A stretch of DNA of 51,017 nt from contig CAISCU010000028.1 in NCBI GenBank assembly GCA_903883965.1, positions 1 to 51,017 of the forward strand, given 5' to 3'. Of the stretch, positions 1 through 7,970 are shown in pieces; position 1 is the stretch's first letter, and each line of letters starts with the position of its first letter. This DNA is from an uncultured Bacteroidota bacterium. GTDB taxonomy: Bacteria > Bacteroidota > Bacteroidia > UKL13-3. A program made the position numbers and the translations under genes. The notes beneath the pieces are model-generated. The model did not search any database and was not told the DNA's origin. It saw nothing but the letters and a program-made list of their open reading frames with translations.

Positions 1-1653
1 TAATTTCCAAACAATATTTGTTGGATATAAGCCAAAGATACAAATTGAAAGCAAATCACAACCAGAGATTAAGAACATTTGCAATTCAAGACGTTGTTGG
101 ATATAAGCCAAAGATACAAATTGAAAGCAAATCACAACCAAGACTTTGACAGCATCGGAACTCCGAAAGTTGTTGGATATAAGCCAAAGATACAAATTGA
201 AAGCAAATCACAACTGCTAACTCGTTTCTGTAACTTAAAACATAGTTGTTGGATATAAGCCAAAGATACAAATTGAAAGCAAATCACAACTCACTTGTTG
301 TAGCTCTATGAAGTCCTTTAGTTGTTGGATATAAGCCAAAGATACAAATTGAAAGCAAATCACAACTAAGTTAGTAAGTGGTTACTTTCATTTATCGTTG
401 TTGGATATAAGCCAAAGATACAAATTGAAAGCAAATCACAACGAAGGTATCAATACCTACGAAAATTGTTGTGTTGTTGGATATAAGCCAAAGATACAAA
501 TTGAAAGCAAATCACAACAGTATCATCTTCCATCATTAACCTTGCATGTTGTTGGATATAAGCCAAAGATACAAATTGAAAGCAAATCACAACAAAGAGT
601 TAATTGAGAAAACGGAATTTGAAGTTGTTGGATATAAGCCAAAGATACAAATTGAAAGCAAATCACAACTGCAGAATAATGGCAATTGGGACATAATTTG
701 TTGTTGGATATAAGCCAAAGATACAAATTGAAAGCAAATCACAACGGGGATTGACTTTAAATGTCCTACAAGCCTGTTGTTGGATATAAGCCAAAGATAC
801 AAATTGAAAGCAAATCACAACCAGCCATACCTCCTTGTATTTGGTCATCACGTTGTTGGATATAAGCCAAAGATACAAATTGAAAGCAAATCACAACAAC
901 CTATTACTGCCTTCGCCTTAATAGAGTGTTGTTGGATATAAGCCAAAGATACAAATTGAAAGCAAATCACAACCCATAATCAAGTTTTCTAAGTTCTGCA
1001 AGGTTGTTGGATATAAGCCAAAGATACAAATTGAAAGCAAATCACAACCTGACAGCTATTATACTACTGACTTATTAGTTGTTGGATATAAGCCAAAGAT
1101 ACAAATTGAAAGCAAATCACAACGAGGCACTCAACTTAACTATGCTGGGTTTGGTTGTTGGATATAAGCCAAAGATACAAATTGAAAGCAAATCACAACT
1201 GAATCTGGTGAAGAACATTTCTTTGATTGTTGTTGGATATAAGCCAAAGATACAAATTGAAAGCAAATCACAACAGCAGCGCTTTTAACGCTATTCCACG
1301 CTTTGTTGTTGGATATAAGCCAAAGATACAAATTGAAAGCAAATCACAACGGAGCAGCAGTTCCATAATTTGAGCTTGGAGTTGTTGGATATAAGCCAAA
1401 GATACAAATTGAAAGCAAATCACAACTAGCGTCTCAGTATATCTATTGAGTTAATGTTGTTGGATATAAGCCAAAGATACAAATTGAAAGCAAATCACAA
1501 CTTAATGTCTGAAAAATACGCCAAAAAATCAGTTGTTGGATATAAGCCAAAGATACAAATTGAAAGCAAATCACAACGCCGCTTTGTCGCATCAACTCCA
1601 ACCAATCGTTGTTGGATATAAGCCAAAGATACAAATTGAAAGCAAATCATTAA
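1..1653 (-). CRISPR. Type II-C-like CRISPR array, end of array
   Basis: There are twenty-two 46-nt repeats starting at 17, 93, 169, 245, 321, 397, 473, 548, 624, 700, 776, 852, 928, 1003, 1078, 1154, 1229, 1305, 1381, 1456, 1532 and 1608. They are separated by 21 different spacers of 29 or 30 nt, and 1-16 is a partial spacer, so the array continues to the left. Read on the minus strand the repeat begins GTTGTGATTTGC and ends CCAACAAC. A 46-nt repeat beginning this way with 30-nt spacers matches Bacteroidota type II-C (Cas9) arrays, where crRNA reads in this orientation. The internal repeats look identical. The copy at 17 differs at its first plus-strand base (T for G). The copy at 1608 is degenerate in its last four plus-strand bases (TTAA for CAAC), marking it as the old terminal repeat. 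No cas9, cas1, cas2 or tracrRNA is in the window. Subtype is inferred from the repeat alone. Confidence 0.93.
1548..1576 (-). promoter_or_regulatory. Repeat-embedded promoter (representative copy)
   Basis: On the minus strand each repeat contains TTG at repeat positions 2-4 and TATCTTTG at positions 23-30, 18 nt apart. This is an exact match to the Bacteroidota -7 box TAnnTTTG with a TTG -33 box. Transcription would start about 6-8 nt later, in the last ten bases of the repeat, and run straight into the spacer. The copy given lies in the repeat at 1532. The same arrangement recurs in every repeat except the degenerate one at 1608, which has lost the -33 TTG but keeps the -7 box. Repeat-internal crRNA promoters are known from Neisseria and Campylobacter type II-C arrays. 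Activity here is inferred. Confidence 0.6.
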
Positions 1654-1655
1654 GC

Positions 1656-1691
1656 ACAAAAAAAGGGAGCAGATTTACACCTACTCCCTTT
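1656..1691 (-). terminator. Intrinsic terminator of tRNA-His
   Basis: On the minus strand an 8-bp stem (AAAGGGAG at 1691-1684 pairing with CTCCCTTT at 1669-1662) is followed by a T run ending at about 1658. The hairpin lies 10 nt after the tRNA-His 3' end and stops only a few bases before the degenerate CRISPR repeat at 1653. The plus-strand reading also has a short T run (1693-1699), so it may stop transcription from either side. Confidence 0.75.
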
Positions 1692-1700
1692 CTGTTTTTG

Positions 1701-1775
1701 GGTGGAATATGGGGCTCGAACCCACGACCTCCTGAACCACAATCAGGCGCTCTAACCAACTGAGCTAAAACCACC
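1701..1775 (-). tRNA. tRNA-His (anticodon GTG)
   Basis: The minus strand folds as a tRNA. The D-arm begins TAGCTCAGTTGG. The anticodon stem CCTGA/TCAGG encloses loop TTGTGGT with anticodon GTG, and the T-loop is TTCGAGC. A leading G facing the discriminator C fits the extra G-1 of tRNA-His. CCA is not encoded. The acceptor stem is odd: GTGG pairs with CCAC, but the next two positions put UU opposite UU (nominally 5-68 and 6-67), so the lower stem has two U-U mismatches. All other arms are intact. A matching promoter upstream and a terminator downstream argue for a working gene. Confidence 0.9.
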
Positions 1776-1812
1776 GTTTGTTCCATTGACAAGAATTCCT
1801 ATCAAAGGACTG

Positions 1813-1843
1813 CAAATGTAGAACAGGAATCAGATATTACAAA
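1813..1843 (-). promoter_or_regulatory. Promoter of tRNA-His
   Basis: On the minus strand TTTG (1843-1840) is followed after 19 nt by TACATTTG (1820-1813). This is an exact match to the Bacteroidota consensus TTTG-N19-TAnnTTTG. The predicted start is near 1807, leaving a 5' leader of about 30 nt before the tRNA. Confidence 0.7.
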
Positions 1844-1885
1844 GCATTCCTAAATATTTTTTCAAGTTCCTTGAAAGCGAAGCAT

Positions 1886-2623
1886 TTACCCAATGTTTTG
1901 GGCTACTTGATCCCAATTTAATACATTCCAAAAGGCCGCCAAATAATCGGCTCTTTTGTTTTGGTATTTGAGGTAATACGCATGCTCCCAAACATCTAAA
2001 GCCAAAACAGGTTTGCCTTTTTGTTCGGCAATATCCATTAATGGATTGTCTTGATTGGCGGTGGTCACAATTTTAAGTGTTCCCATTTGGTTAATTACCC
2101 AAACCCATCCAGAACCAAATAAGCCTGCTCCTGCTTTTTCAACATCTTTTTTAAATTGTTCCATAGAACCAAAACTATTTTGAATGGCCAATTCTACAGC
2201 TGCTGAAGGCTTGGTATTGGGCTTCAACAATGTCCAAAAGAAGGAATGGTTGTAATGCCCTCCGCCATGATTGCGAATGGTATTTTTAACCGAATCTGGC
2301 AATGATTGAATCATTTTCAACAAGGCTTCGAGCGGTATTTGTTTGAGTTGTGGCTCTTTTTCTAATGCTTCGTTGAGTTTATTGATGTATGCCTGATGGT
2401 GTTTGGTATGGTGAATCTCCATGGTTTTGGCATCAATAAAAGGCTCTAAAGCATTGTATGCATAACCCAAAGCTGGTAATTCATATTTTCCATTTACTGC
2501 TTTTAACTCTGTTAACACAGGTTGTGGTGTAAATGCAAAAGTTTGAATAGGGTCAACCAAAGCCATGCCACTGAGCAAAGCTGTGGTTTTGATAAAATCT
2601 CTTCGGTTGTTTACTTTTTTCAT
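1886..2623 (-). CDS. sodA: Mn-type superoxide dismutase, Tat-exported
   Basis: A 245-residue Fe/Mn superoxide dismutase, which converts superoxide to hydrogen peroxide and oxygen. Metal ligands can be placed at His71 (MEIHHTKHH), His126 (GGGHYNHSFFW), Asp210 and His214 (DVWEHAYY). The family signature DVWEHAYYL is intact. Gly-rich GGGHYNH together with Gln191 in TTANQDNPL is the manganese-type arrangement of the outer-sphere glutamine. Residues 1-31 add a twin-arginine signal (NRRDFIKTT and a hydrophobic stretch), so the enzyme should be exported folded to the periplasm. Most SODs of this family are cytoplasmic and lack this extension. The gene starts 3 nt after the stop of the YceI-like gene and is the last of a three-gene minus-strand cluster. 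Confidence 0.93.
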   Translation of the reverse strand: MKKVNNRRDFIKTTALLSGMALVDPIQTFAFTPQPVLTELKAVNGKYELPALGYAYNALEPFIDAKTMEIHHTKHHQAYINKLNEALEKEPQLKQIPLEALLKMIQSLPDSVKNTIRNHGGGHYNHSFFWTLLKPNTKPSAAVELAIQNSFGSMEQFKKDVEKAGAGLFGSGWVWVINQMGTLKIVTTANQDNPLMDIAEQKGKPVLALDVWEHAYYLKYQNKRADYLAAFWNVLNWDQVAQNIG

Positions 2624-2626
2624 GAC

Positions 2627-3178
2627 TTATGCTTGTTGTGCCTCCGGCATGGTTTTAACCAATTGTATTTCGGCATATAATTTCACATCTTCACTGATGA
2701 GCACACCACCTGTTTCAAGTGGCGCATTCCAGGTCAATCCAAAATCTTTGCGATTCATTTTTCCTTCTACAGAAAAACCTGCTTTTAGATTACCCCAAGG
2801 GTCTTTGTGAATGCCTCCAAATTCTGCTTTTAAAGTTATAGGATGTGTAATTTGTTTGATAGTAAGCTCTCCATTTATTTGAAAATTGTGGTCATCTGTT
2901 TTAGAAACAGCAGTAGATTTAAAAATCATTTCAGGATGTGCTTCTGCATCAAAAAAATCGGCCGATAACAAATGTGCATCACGTTGTTCGTTTGAAGTAT
3001 CTATAGATTTCATTTGAATTGAAAAATCTACTTGAGCACTCGAAAAATCTTCTCCTGATGTGTGCATATTCATATTAAACTGGTTAAAGTTACCATGTAC
3101 GTTGGTCATCATTAAGTGTTTTACTTTAAAGCCAATTTCGCTGTGTGTAGGGTCTAATACCCATTGAATTTTTTCCAT
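2627..3178 (-). CDS. YceI-family lipid-binding-like protein
   Basis: A 183-residue YceI-domain protein, of the lipocalin-like barrel family whose characterised members bind polyisoprenoids such as ubiquinone-8. The opening WVLDPTHSEIGFKVKHL and the later pattern of a sulfate-ester-like DFS, GELTIKQITHPITL and KDFGLTWNAPLETGG are typical. Unlike E. coli YceI there is no signal peptide, so this form should be cytoplasmic. It lies between pirin (13 nt upstream) and superoxide dismutase (3 nt downstream), which suggests one transcript and a role in redox or quinone stress. The ligand is unknown. Confidence 0.88.
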   Translation of the reverse strand: MEKIQWVLDPTHSEIGFKVKHLMMTNVHGNFNQFNMNMHTSGEDFSSAQVDFSIQMKSIDTSNEQRDAHLLSADFFDAEAHPEMIFKSTAVSKTDDHNFQINGELTIKQITHPITLKAEFGGIHKDPWGNLKAGFSVEGKMNRKDFGLTWNAPLETGGVLISEDVKLYAEIQLVKTMPEAQQA

Positions 3179-3191
3179 TTTATTGAGTTGT

Positions 3192-3917
3192 TTATTGAAT
3201 TGTAATCATTGGAACTTCCATTAACAAAACGCTTGCTTTGGAATTGGAGTTGACTTGAATGGTTGTGGCATTTGTAATGCCCATTCCATCTCTTTTATTT
3301 AAAATTTGATTATTGATAGTGATGTCTCCTTCAAGAACAAAGATATAAACCCCATTTTCTTTGTTATGAACTGTATAGGAGGTTTGACTGTTTTCTTCAA
3401 AATGACCCAAACTGAACCAAGCATTTTGGTGAATCCAAACACCTTCATCGGTGGGGTTGGGTGAAAGAATTTGCTGAAAGCGGTTGTGAGCAGCACTTTC
3501 ATCTAATTGAATTTGATCGTACCTGGGCTTTACACCCATTTGGTTTGGAATGACCCAAATCTGCAAAAAATGAACCGGCATTGTTTTGCTGGCATTGTAT
3601 TCACTGTGATGAATACCCGTACCAGCACTCATGACTTGAATTTCTCCAGCCTTTATGATTTGCTCATTGCCCATGCTATCTTGATGCGCCAAACTTCCGG
3701 ATAATGGAATGGATACAATTTCCATATTTTGATGCGGATGTGTTCCAAATCCCATACCTGGTGCAACTGTATCGTCATTTAAAACACGCAAAGCACCAAA
3801 ATGAATGCGTTCTGGATGAAAATAAGAGGCAAAACTAAATGTGTGTTTAGAATCTAACCAGCCATGATTGGCATGACCTCTAGTTGCGGCTTTGTGTATG
3901 ATATAACTTGGTTCCAT
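3192..3917 (-). CDS. Pirin family protein
   Basis: A 241-residue bicupin of the pirin/YhhW family. Some members have quercetin 2,3-dioxygenase activity and others act as redox-sensitive regulators. Metal ligands of the N-terminal cupin are visible as His60 and His62 (THPHQNMEI) and His104 and Glu106 (GIHHSEYN). The ATG at 3917 was chosen; an in-frame TTG at 3938 would add seven residues that family members lack. It is the first gene of the pirin-YceI-SOD cluster. The substrate cannot be told from sequence. Confidence 0.9.
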   Translation of the reverse strand: MEPSYIIHKAATRGHANHGWLDSKHTFSFASYFHPERIHFGALRVLNDDTVAPGMGFGTHPHQNMEIVSIPLSGSLAHQDSMGNEQIIKAGEIQVMSAGTGIHHSEYNASKTMPVHFLQIWVIPNQMGVKPRYDQIQLDESAAHNRFQQILSPNPTDEGVWIHQNAWFSLGHFEENSQTSYTVHNKENGVYIFVLEGDITINNQILNKRDGMGITNATTIQVNSNSKASVLLMEVPMITIQ

Positions 3918-4060
3918 TGTTGAATAAAGGTACAACAAGTATAGGACTTTAAAGTTTAATTAAATGTGGTGTTTTTATGATATTCATTAGTCATTATAAG
4001 GGCTGTCTTGCTCATAAATTATATGAGACTTACTCAAAATCAAATACCTAAAATGGCCAA

Positions 4061-4093
4061 TTTGGATATTTAGCCTTTGAAATTCTATCTTTC
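4061..4093 (+). promoter_or_regulatory. Candidate promoter of pepT
   Basis: TTTG at 4061-4064 is followed after 21 nt by TATCTTTC at 4086-4093, one base from TAnnTTTG. The predicted start near 4100 lies just before the ATG at 4107. If used, it excludes the upstream in-frame TTG at 4077. Confidence 0.45.
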
Positions 4094-4106
4094 AAAAAAA
4101 ACTGAT

Positions 4107-5375
4107 ATGCAATTGTTTGAAAATTTATACCAATCAGGAGTAGCGCAAAGACTCATGAAATATGTTCAGGTAGATACTACTGCCGACCCCAATAGTGATA
4201 GCCAACCTTCTTCAATGAAACAAAAAAACCTGAGCAAAATTTTGGTTGAAGAATTGCTTGCTTTAGGGCTTAAAGATGCTGAATTAGATGAGCATGGTTA
4301 TGTGTATGCCACCGTTCCGGCAACCATAAATGCAGCAGTTCCTGTTATTTGTTTTTGTGCGCATGTAGACACATCTCCTGACTGCAGTGGAACAGCTGTA
4401 AAACCTTTGTTACATGCCAAATGGGATGGATCAGACTTGGTTTTACCAGATGATACTTCTGTTGTTATTTCGGCTAAAAACCACCCCTATTTATTAGAAA
4501 GAATTGGAGACGATATCATTACGGCATCAGGTTTGACGTTACTTGGGGCTGATGACAAAGCTGGTGTTGCGGTTATTATGGATTTGGTGGCCTTTTTAAT
4601 GCAAAACCCTCAAATTCCTCATGGTAAAATTCGCATCTTGTTTACTCCCGACGAAGAAATTGGCCGAGGCGTAGACAAGGTAAACATGGATAAACTGGCC
4701 GCCAATTTTGGCTATACCTTAGATGGCGGTGAACGAGGAAGCTTGGAAGGTGAAAGCTTTTCGGCAGATGGAGCAAAAGTTGTATTTTCAGGAATCAGTG
4801 CACATCCTGGTTATGCTTTTAACAAATTGGTTAATGCTCAAAAAGTTGCTGCTTATTTTCTAAACAGCTTACCACAATTAGAATGGAGCCCAGAGCGAAC
4901 CAATGAACGCAAGGGTTTTGTTCACCCAGTTCAAATTCAAGGAACAGCCGAGCAATGTCAGGTTCAATTGATTGTTCGTGATTTTGAAACAGCCAAATTA
5001 GATTGGCATGTGCAACAATTAGACCATTATGCAAAGGTTGCCTGTGCTGCTTTTCCTGGGTCGAGCTATGTATTACACCGCACAGAGCAATACCGCAACA
5101 TGCGTGAAATTTTAGACCAATATCCTCAAGTGATGGGGCATGCTGCCAAAGCATACCAAATGGCAGGTATAGCGCCCAATATAATGGCCATACGTGGGGG
5201 AACAGATGGGTCAAGACTTTCTTTTATGGGCCTACCCTGCCCCAATATTTTTACTGGAGAAATGGGTATACATAGTAAGCAAGAATATGTGAGTGTACAA
5301 GACATGGAAAAGGCCGTTGAAATTTGCGTGAACCTGGTACAAATTTGGGCTCATGATGCCAGCAATGCCGTATAG
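4107..5375 (+). CDS. pepT: Peptidase T (tripeptide aminopeptidase)
   Basis: A 422-residue M20B metallopeptidase that removes the N-terminal residue from tripeptides in the cytoplasm. The di-zinc site is readable: His86 and Asp88 (CAHVDTSPD), Asp149 or Asp150 (LLGADDKAG), the catalytic Glu183 with Glu184 (FTPDEEIGRG), Asp206 (TLDGGERG) and the C-terminal His in MGIHSKQEYV. Length is close to E. coli PepT (408). The ATG at 4107 is preferred to the TTG at 4077, which would add ten residues and overlap a likely promoter. It stands alone, with ridA downstream under its own apparent promoter. Confidence 0.95.
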   Translation: MQLFENLYQSGVAQRLMKYVQVDTTADPNSDSQPSSMKQKNLSKILVEELLALGLKDAELDEHGYVYATVPATINAAVPVICFCAHVDTSPDCSGTAVKPLLHAKWDGSDLVLPDDTSVVISAKNHPYLLERIGDDIITASGLTLLGADDKAGVAVIMDLVAFLMQNPQIPHGKIRILFTPDEEIGRGVDKVNMDKLAANFGYTLDGGERGSLEGESFSADGAKVVFSGISAHPGYAFNKLVNAQKVAAYFLNSLPQLEWSPERTNERKGFVHPVQIQGTAEQCQVQLIVRDFETAKLDWHVQQLDHYAKVACAAFPGSSYVLHRTEQYRNMREILDQYPQVMGHAAKAYQMAGIAPNIMAIRGGTDGSRLSFMGLPCPNIFTGEMGIHSKQEYVSVQDMEKAVEICVNLVQIWAHDASNAV

Positions 5376-5390
5376 CTAAGTTTCAAGAAT

Positions 5391-5422
5391 TTTGCAGCTT
5401 CAATCAAACCTAATTATATTCG
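5391..5422 (+). promoter_or_regulatory. Promoter of the RidA-family gene
   Basis: TTTG at 5391-5394 is followed after 20 nt by TATATTCG at 5415-5422 (TAnnTTTG with one C). Only four bases separate the box from the ATG at 5427, so the mRNA would start at or next to the start codon. Confidence 0.55.
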
Positions 5423-5426
5423 CTTT

Positions 5427-5852
5427 ATGCTAGAAAAAGAAACCAGTGTCAATTCATCTAAAGCTCCTGAACCTGTAGGGTTGTATCCGCATGCTAAAAG
5501 AGTTGGAAACTTGCTTTTTTTATCGGGTGTAGGCCCTAGAGAAAAAGGTTCTAAAAAAATACCCGGAGTAGAATTAGATGCAGCAGGTAACATCATCAGT
5601 TATGACATTGCCACTCAATGTCATGCCGTATTTCAAAACATCAAATACATTTTAGAAGATGCAGGTAGTTCTTGGAACCAAATAGTTGATGTAACTGTAT
5701 TTCTAACCAATATGAAAGACGATTTTAAAATATACAACCAGTTATGGGCAGAATATTTTAAAGAAAATCCACCTTGTAGAACCACTTTAGAAATCAATTG
5801 CTTGCCTACCCCTATTGCCATTGAGCTAAAAGTGATAGCCACTATAGACTAA
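5427..5852 (+). CDS. RidA/YjgF-family deaminase, aminomuconate deaminase-like
   Basis: A 141-residue RidA (YER057c/UK114) family protein. These trimers hydrolyse reactive enamines or imines. The catalytic arginine is Arg118 in PPCRTTLEI, and Glu133 (AIELKV) fits the second conserved position. The N-terminal half (PVGLYPHAKRVGNLLFLSGV, then QCHAVFQNI and VDVTVFLTNMKDDF) resembles the 2-aminomuconate deaminase branch of tryptophan/2-aminophenol breakdown rather than standard RidA. No other kynurenine-pathway gene is in the window, so the branch assignment is from sequence memory only. The next gene starts 5 nt after its stop. Confidence 0.85.
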   Translation: MLEKETSVNSSKAPEPVGLYPHAKRVGNLLFLSGVGPREKGSKKIPGVELDAAGNIISYDIATQCHAVFQNIKYILEDAGSSWNQIVDVTVFLTNMKDDFKIYNQLWAEYFKENPPCRTTLEINCLPTPIAIELKVIATID

Positions 5853-5857
5853 GCACA

Positions 5858-6919
5858 ATGACGCAAAACCTCATATATGCTTGTTTGACTGCCTTTTTAA
5901 TGGTTATATTTTCTATTCCATCTATTTTAACCATTGCCAAAGAAAAACATTTGTATGATGAACCAAGCGAACGCAAAAGACATGTTGTAAAAACACCTCG
6001 TTTGGGGGGATTGGCCATTTTTGTATCTTTTATTTTTGCCATTGCATTGTGGGGTCAATTCGAAAAAGTAAAAGAACTTCAGTTTATTTTAGCTGCCTTA
6101 TTGTTGTTATTTTTCAGCGGATTAAAAGACGATATCATAGTCATTGCCCCCCTCAAAAAATTGGCGGCACAGGTAATTGCATCGGGTATTATCTTATTCA
6201 AAACCAATTTACTCATTAGCAATTTTCACGGCGTATTTGGCATACATGAATTGCCTTTGGTTGTTGCCTTCTCCATTACATTATTTACCTTGATAGTTGT
6301 ATGCAATGCTTACAATTTAATTGATGGGGCTGATGGCTTGGCAGGCACTTTAGGATTGGTGATGTGTGTGTGTTTTGGTTGTTTATTTACCATTAACAAC
6401 GATTTAGAATGGGCCATGATTGCTTTTACATTGGCAGCAGCATTACTGGGTTTTCTGTTTTATAATTTTTATCCAGCTAAAATTTTCATGGGTGATGGTG
6501 GGTCTTTGATAGTTGGTTTTATGTTGGCACTGTTTTCGATTCATTTTTTAGAAATGAACATTCAAAATTTCGGCTACACCGATAGAATGAACGCTTCACC
6601 AGGAATGGTCATTGCTATTTTAATTGTTCCATTGTACGACACCTTGCGTATTTTTATATTGAGGATTAAACAAAAAAAATCACCTTTTCATGCAGACCAC
6701 AACCATTTACACCACCAGTTGATGAAATTGGGCTTGAACCACCGTCAAATTGCATTGTCTTTGAGTTTTGTAAACATTGGTTTTATTGTGTTAGCTTGGT
6801 TGATTCAGAAACATTCTGCACACTCTGTCACATTGGTGATTGGGCTTACAGCTTTGGTAGTTGGCCAAATTCCAGTATTTGTTTTTAGACACCATTTAAA
6901 TGACAAAACTGAACATTAA
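5858..6919 (+). CDS. WecA/TagO-type undecaprenyl-phosphate sugar-1-P transferase
   Basis: A 353-residue polytopic membrane protein of glycosyltransferase family 4 (MraY/WecA/TagO). It should move a sugar-1-phosphate, probably GlcNAc-1-P, from a UDP-sugar to undecaprenyl phosphate and so start the polysaccharide made by the neighbouring locus. Landmarks are the Asp pair in GLKDDIIVIAP (Asp91-92), NAYNLIDGADGLAG (about 150-163), FMGDGGSLIVG, and the His-rich cytosolic motif HADHNHLHHQL that WecA uses in place of MraY's motif. About ten hydrophobic segments are seen. It overlaps the acyltransferase gene by 20 nt and starts 5 nt after ridA. Confidence 0.9.
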   Translation: MTQNLIYACLTAFLMVIFSIPSILTIAKEKHLYDEPSERKRHVVKTPRLGGLAIFVSFIFAIALWGQFEKVKELQFILAALLLLFFSGLKDDIIVIAPLKKLAAQVIASGIILFKTNLLISNFHGVFGIHELPLVVAFSITLFTLIVVCNAYNLIDGADGLAGTLGLVMCVCFGCLFTINNDLEWAMIAFTLAAALLGFLFYNFYPAKIFMGDGGSLIVGFMLALFSIHFLEMNIQNFGYTDRMNASPGMVIAILIVPLYDTLRIFILRIKQKKSPFHADHNHLHHQLMKLGLNHRQIALSLSFVNIGFIVLAWLIQKHSAHSVTLVIGLTALVVGQIPVFVFRHHLNDKTEH

Positions 6920-7970
6920 ATCACCTATTGTTCAAAGTGGCAAAGAACACCATTTACAATCGAGCAACAACTTCGATTTTCTGAGATTCTTTTTTGCTTT
7001 CATTGTCATTCTTGCACACCTCATTGATTTAAGTAGATTAGAGTGGCTTAAACCTTACAAAATATTTGTTGATTCACAATTGGCAGTAGCCGGTTTTTTT
7101 GTGATTAGCGGCCACTTAATTTATGGCAGCTACCTGAGGTCTAAATCTGTCAAAACTTATTTTATTAACCGAGCTAAAAGGTTGCTACCAGCTTATACTT
7201 TATTGGTATTGGCTGCTCCAATTATGCTTTGTTTGATGAGCAGCTATTCTTTGCAATCATTTTGGACCCATTCAAAAACGTTTACTTATTTATTGGCCAA
7301 TTTGAGTTTTCTCAATTTTTTGGAACCATGCCTACCTGGTGTTTTTACTGACAATGCCATTTGCGCTGTAAATGGAGCATTGTGGACCATTAAAATTGAA
7401 ATCGGATTTTACTTGAGTATACCCATTTTGGTGTATCTCATGAAACGCTTTCAGTCAAAACAGTTATTTTATGCATTGCTATATGGCAGCAGTTTAAGCT
7501 ACCATTTTTTAATCACTTTTATGGGGAATCACAACCCTCAACAAGCTGATTTGTTTAGATTGCTAGAACACCAGCTACCGGCTTATTTTACCTATTTTGC
7601 TGCTGGTATGCTCTTGCATGATTTTAAAACCGAATGCATTAAACTACCCTATTTTGTGTATATCATAGCGCTTTGCGACTTGGTGTTTGAATATAGGTTG
7701 GGTATTACAATATTGTTTCCATTATCAACTGCTTTGTTTGTGATTTGGGTTGCTTACCATTTTCCTGTACTGAACCGTTGGGGCAAACACGGCGATATTT
7801 CTTATGGCATTTATTTGATTCATTTTCCTTTGATACAGGTAGCCGTGCAGTTGGGCTTTTTTCAGCGATACCCTTTTGGATTGGTAGCAATTACGCTCAT
7901 TGTAATTGTACTGTGTTTGGCTTTTTTATCTTGGCATTTATTGGAAAAACGCTTTTTAAGAATGCGTTAA
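6900..7970 (+). CDS. Acyltransferase 3 family membrane protein
   Basis: A 356-residue integral membrane acyltransferase of the OafA/WecH family, which moves acetyl or similar groups from the cytosol onto surface or lipid-linked sugars. The N-terminal signature is FDFLRFFFAFIVILAHL with the family Arg and His, followed by GFFVISGHLIYGSYL, and the C-terminus has GISYGIYLIHFPLIQ-like spacing. About ten membrane segments are seen. The start overlaps the WecA-type gene by 20 nt, implying translational coupling and a job in decorating the same polymer. The 3' end overlaps the convergent glycosyltransferase gene by 15 nt. Confidence 0.9.
   Translation: MTKLNIKSPIVQSGKEHHLQSSNNFDFLRFFFAFIVILAHLIDLSRLEWLKPYKIFVDSQLAVAGFFVISGHLIYGSYLRSKSVKTYFINRAKRLLPAYTLLVLAAPIMLCLMSSYSLQSFWTHSKTFTYLLANLSFLNFLEPCLPGVFTDNAICAVNGALWTIKIEIGFYLSIPILVYLMKRFQSKQLFYALLYGSSLSYHFLITFMGNHNPQQADLFRLLEHQLPAYFTYFAAGMLLHDFKTECIKLPYFVYIIALCDLVFEYRLGITILFPLSTALFVIWVAYHFPVLNRWGKHGDISYGIYLIHFPLIQVAVQLGFFQRYPFGLVAITLIVIVLCLAFLSWHLLEKRFLRMR

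Noticed and set aside
86-1634. Many short ORFs on both strands in the first 1.65 kb with shared peptides such as LDISQRYKLKANHN and LWLISNN
   Set aside because: They are translations of the CRISPR repeat in different frames and have no independent support.
17-1653. Possibility that the array belongs to a type VI-B (Cas13b) or type I/III system
   Set aside because: Type VI-B repeats are 36 nt and type I/III repeats are usually 28-37 nt; 46 nt with 30-nt spacers and a GTTGTGATTTGC start fits type II-C.
1592-1792. A 66-codon minus-strand ORF containing LAQLVRAPDCGSGGRGFEPH
   Set aside because: It is read through tRNA-His and the last repeat; this peptide is a familiar artefact of translating tRNA genes.
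4831-5214. A 127-codon minus-strand ORF inside pepT
   Set aside because: Shadow of the peptidase reading frame, with no start signal or domain.
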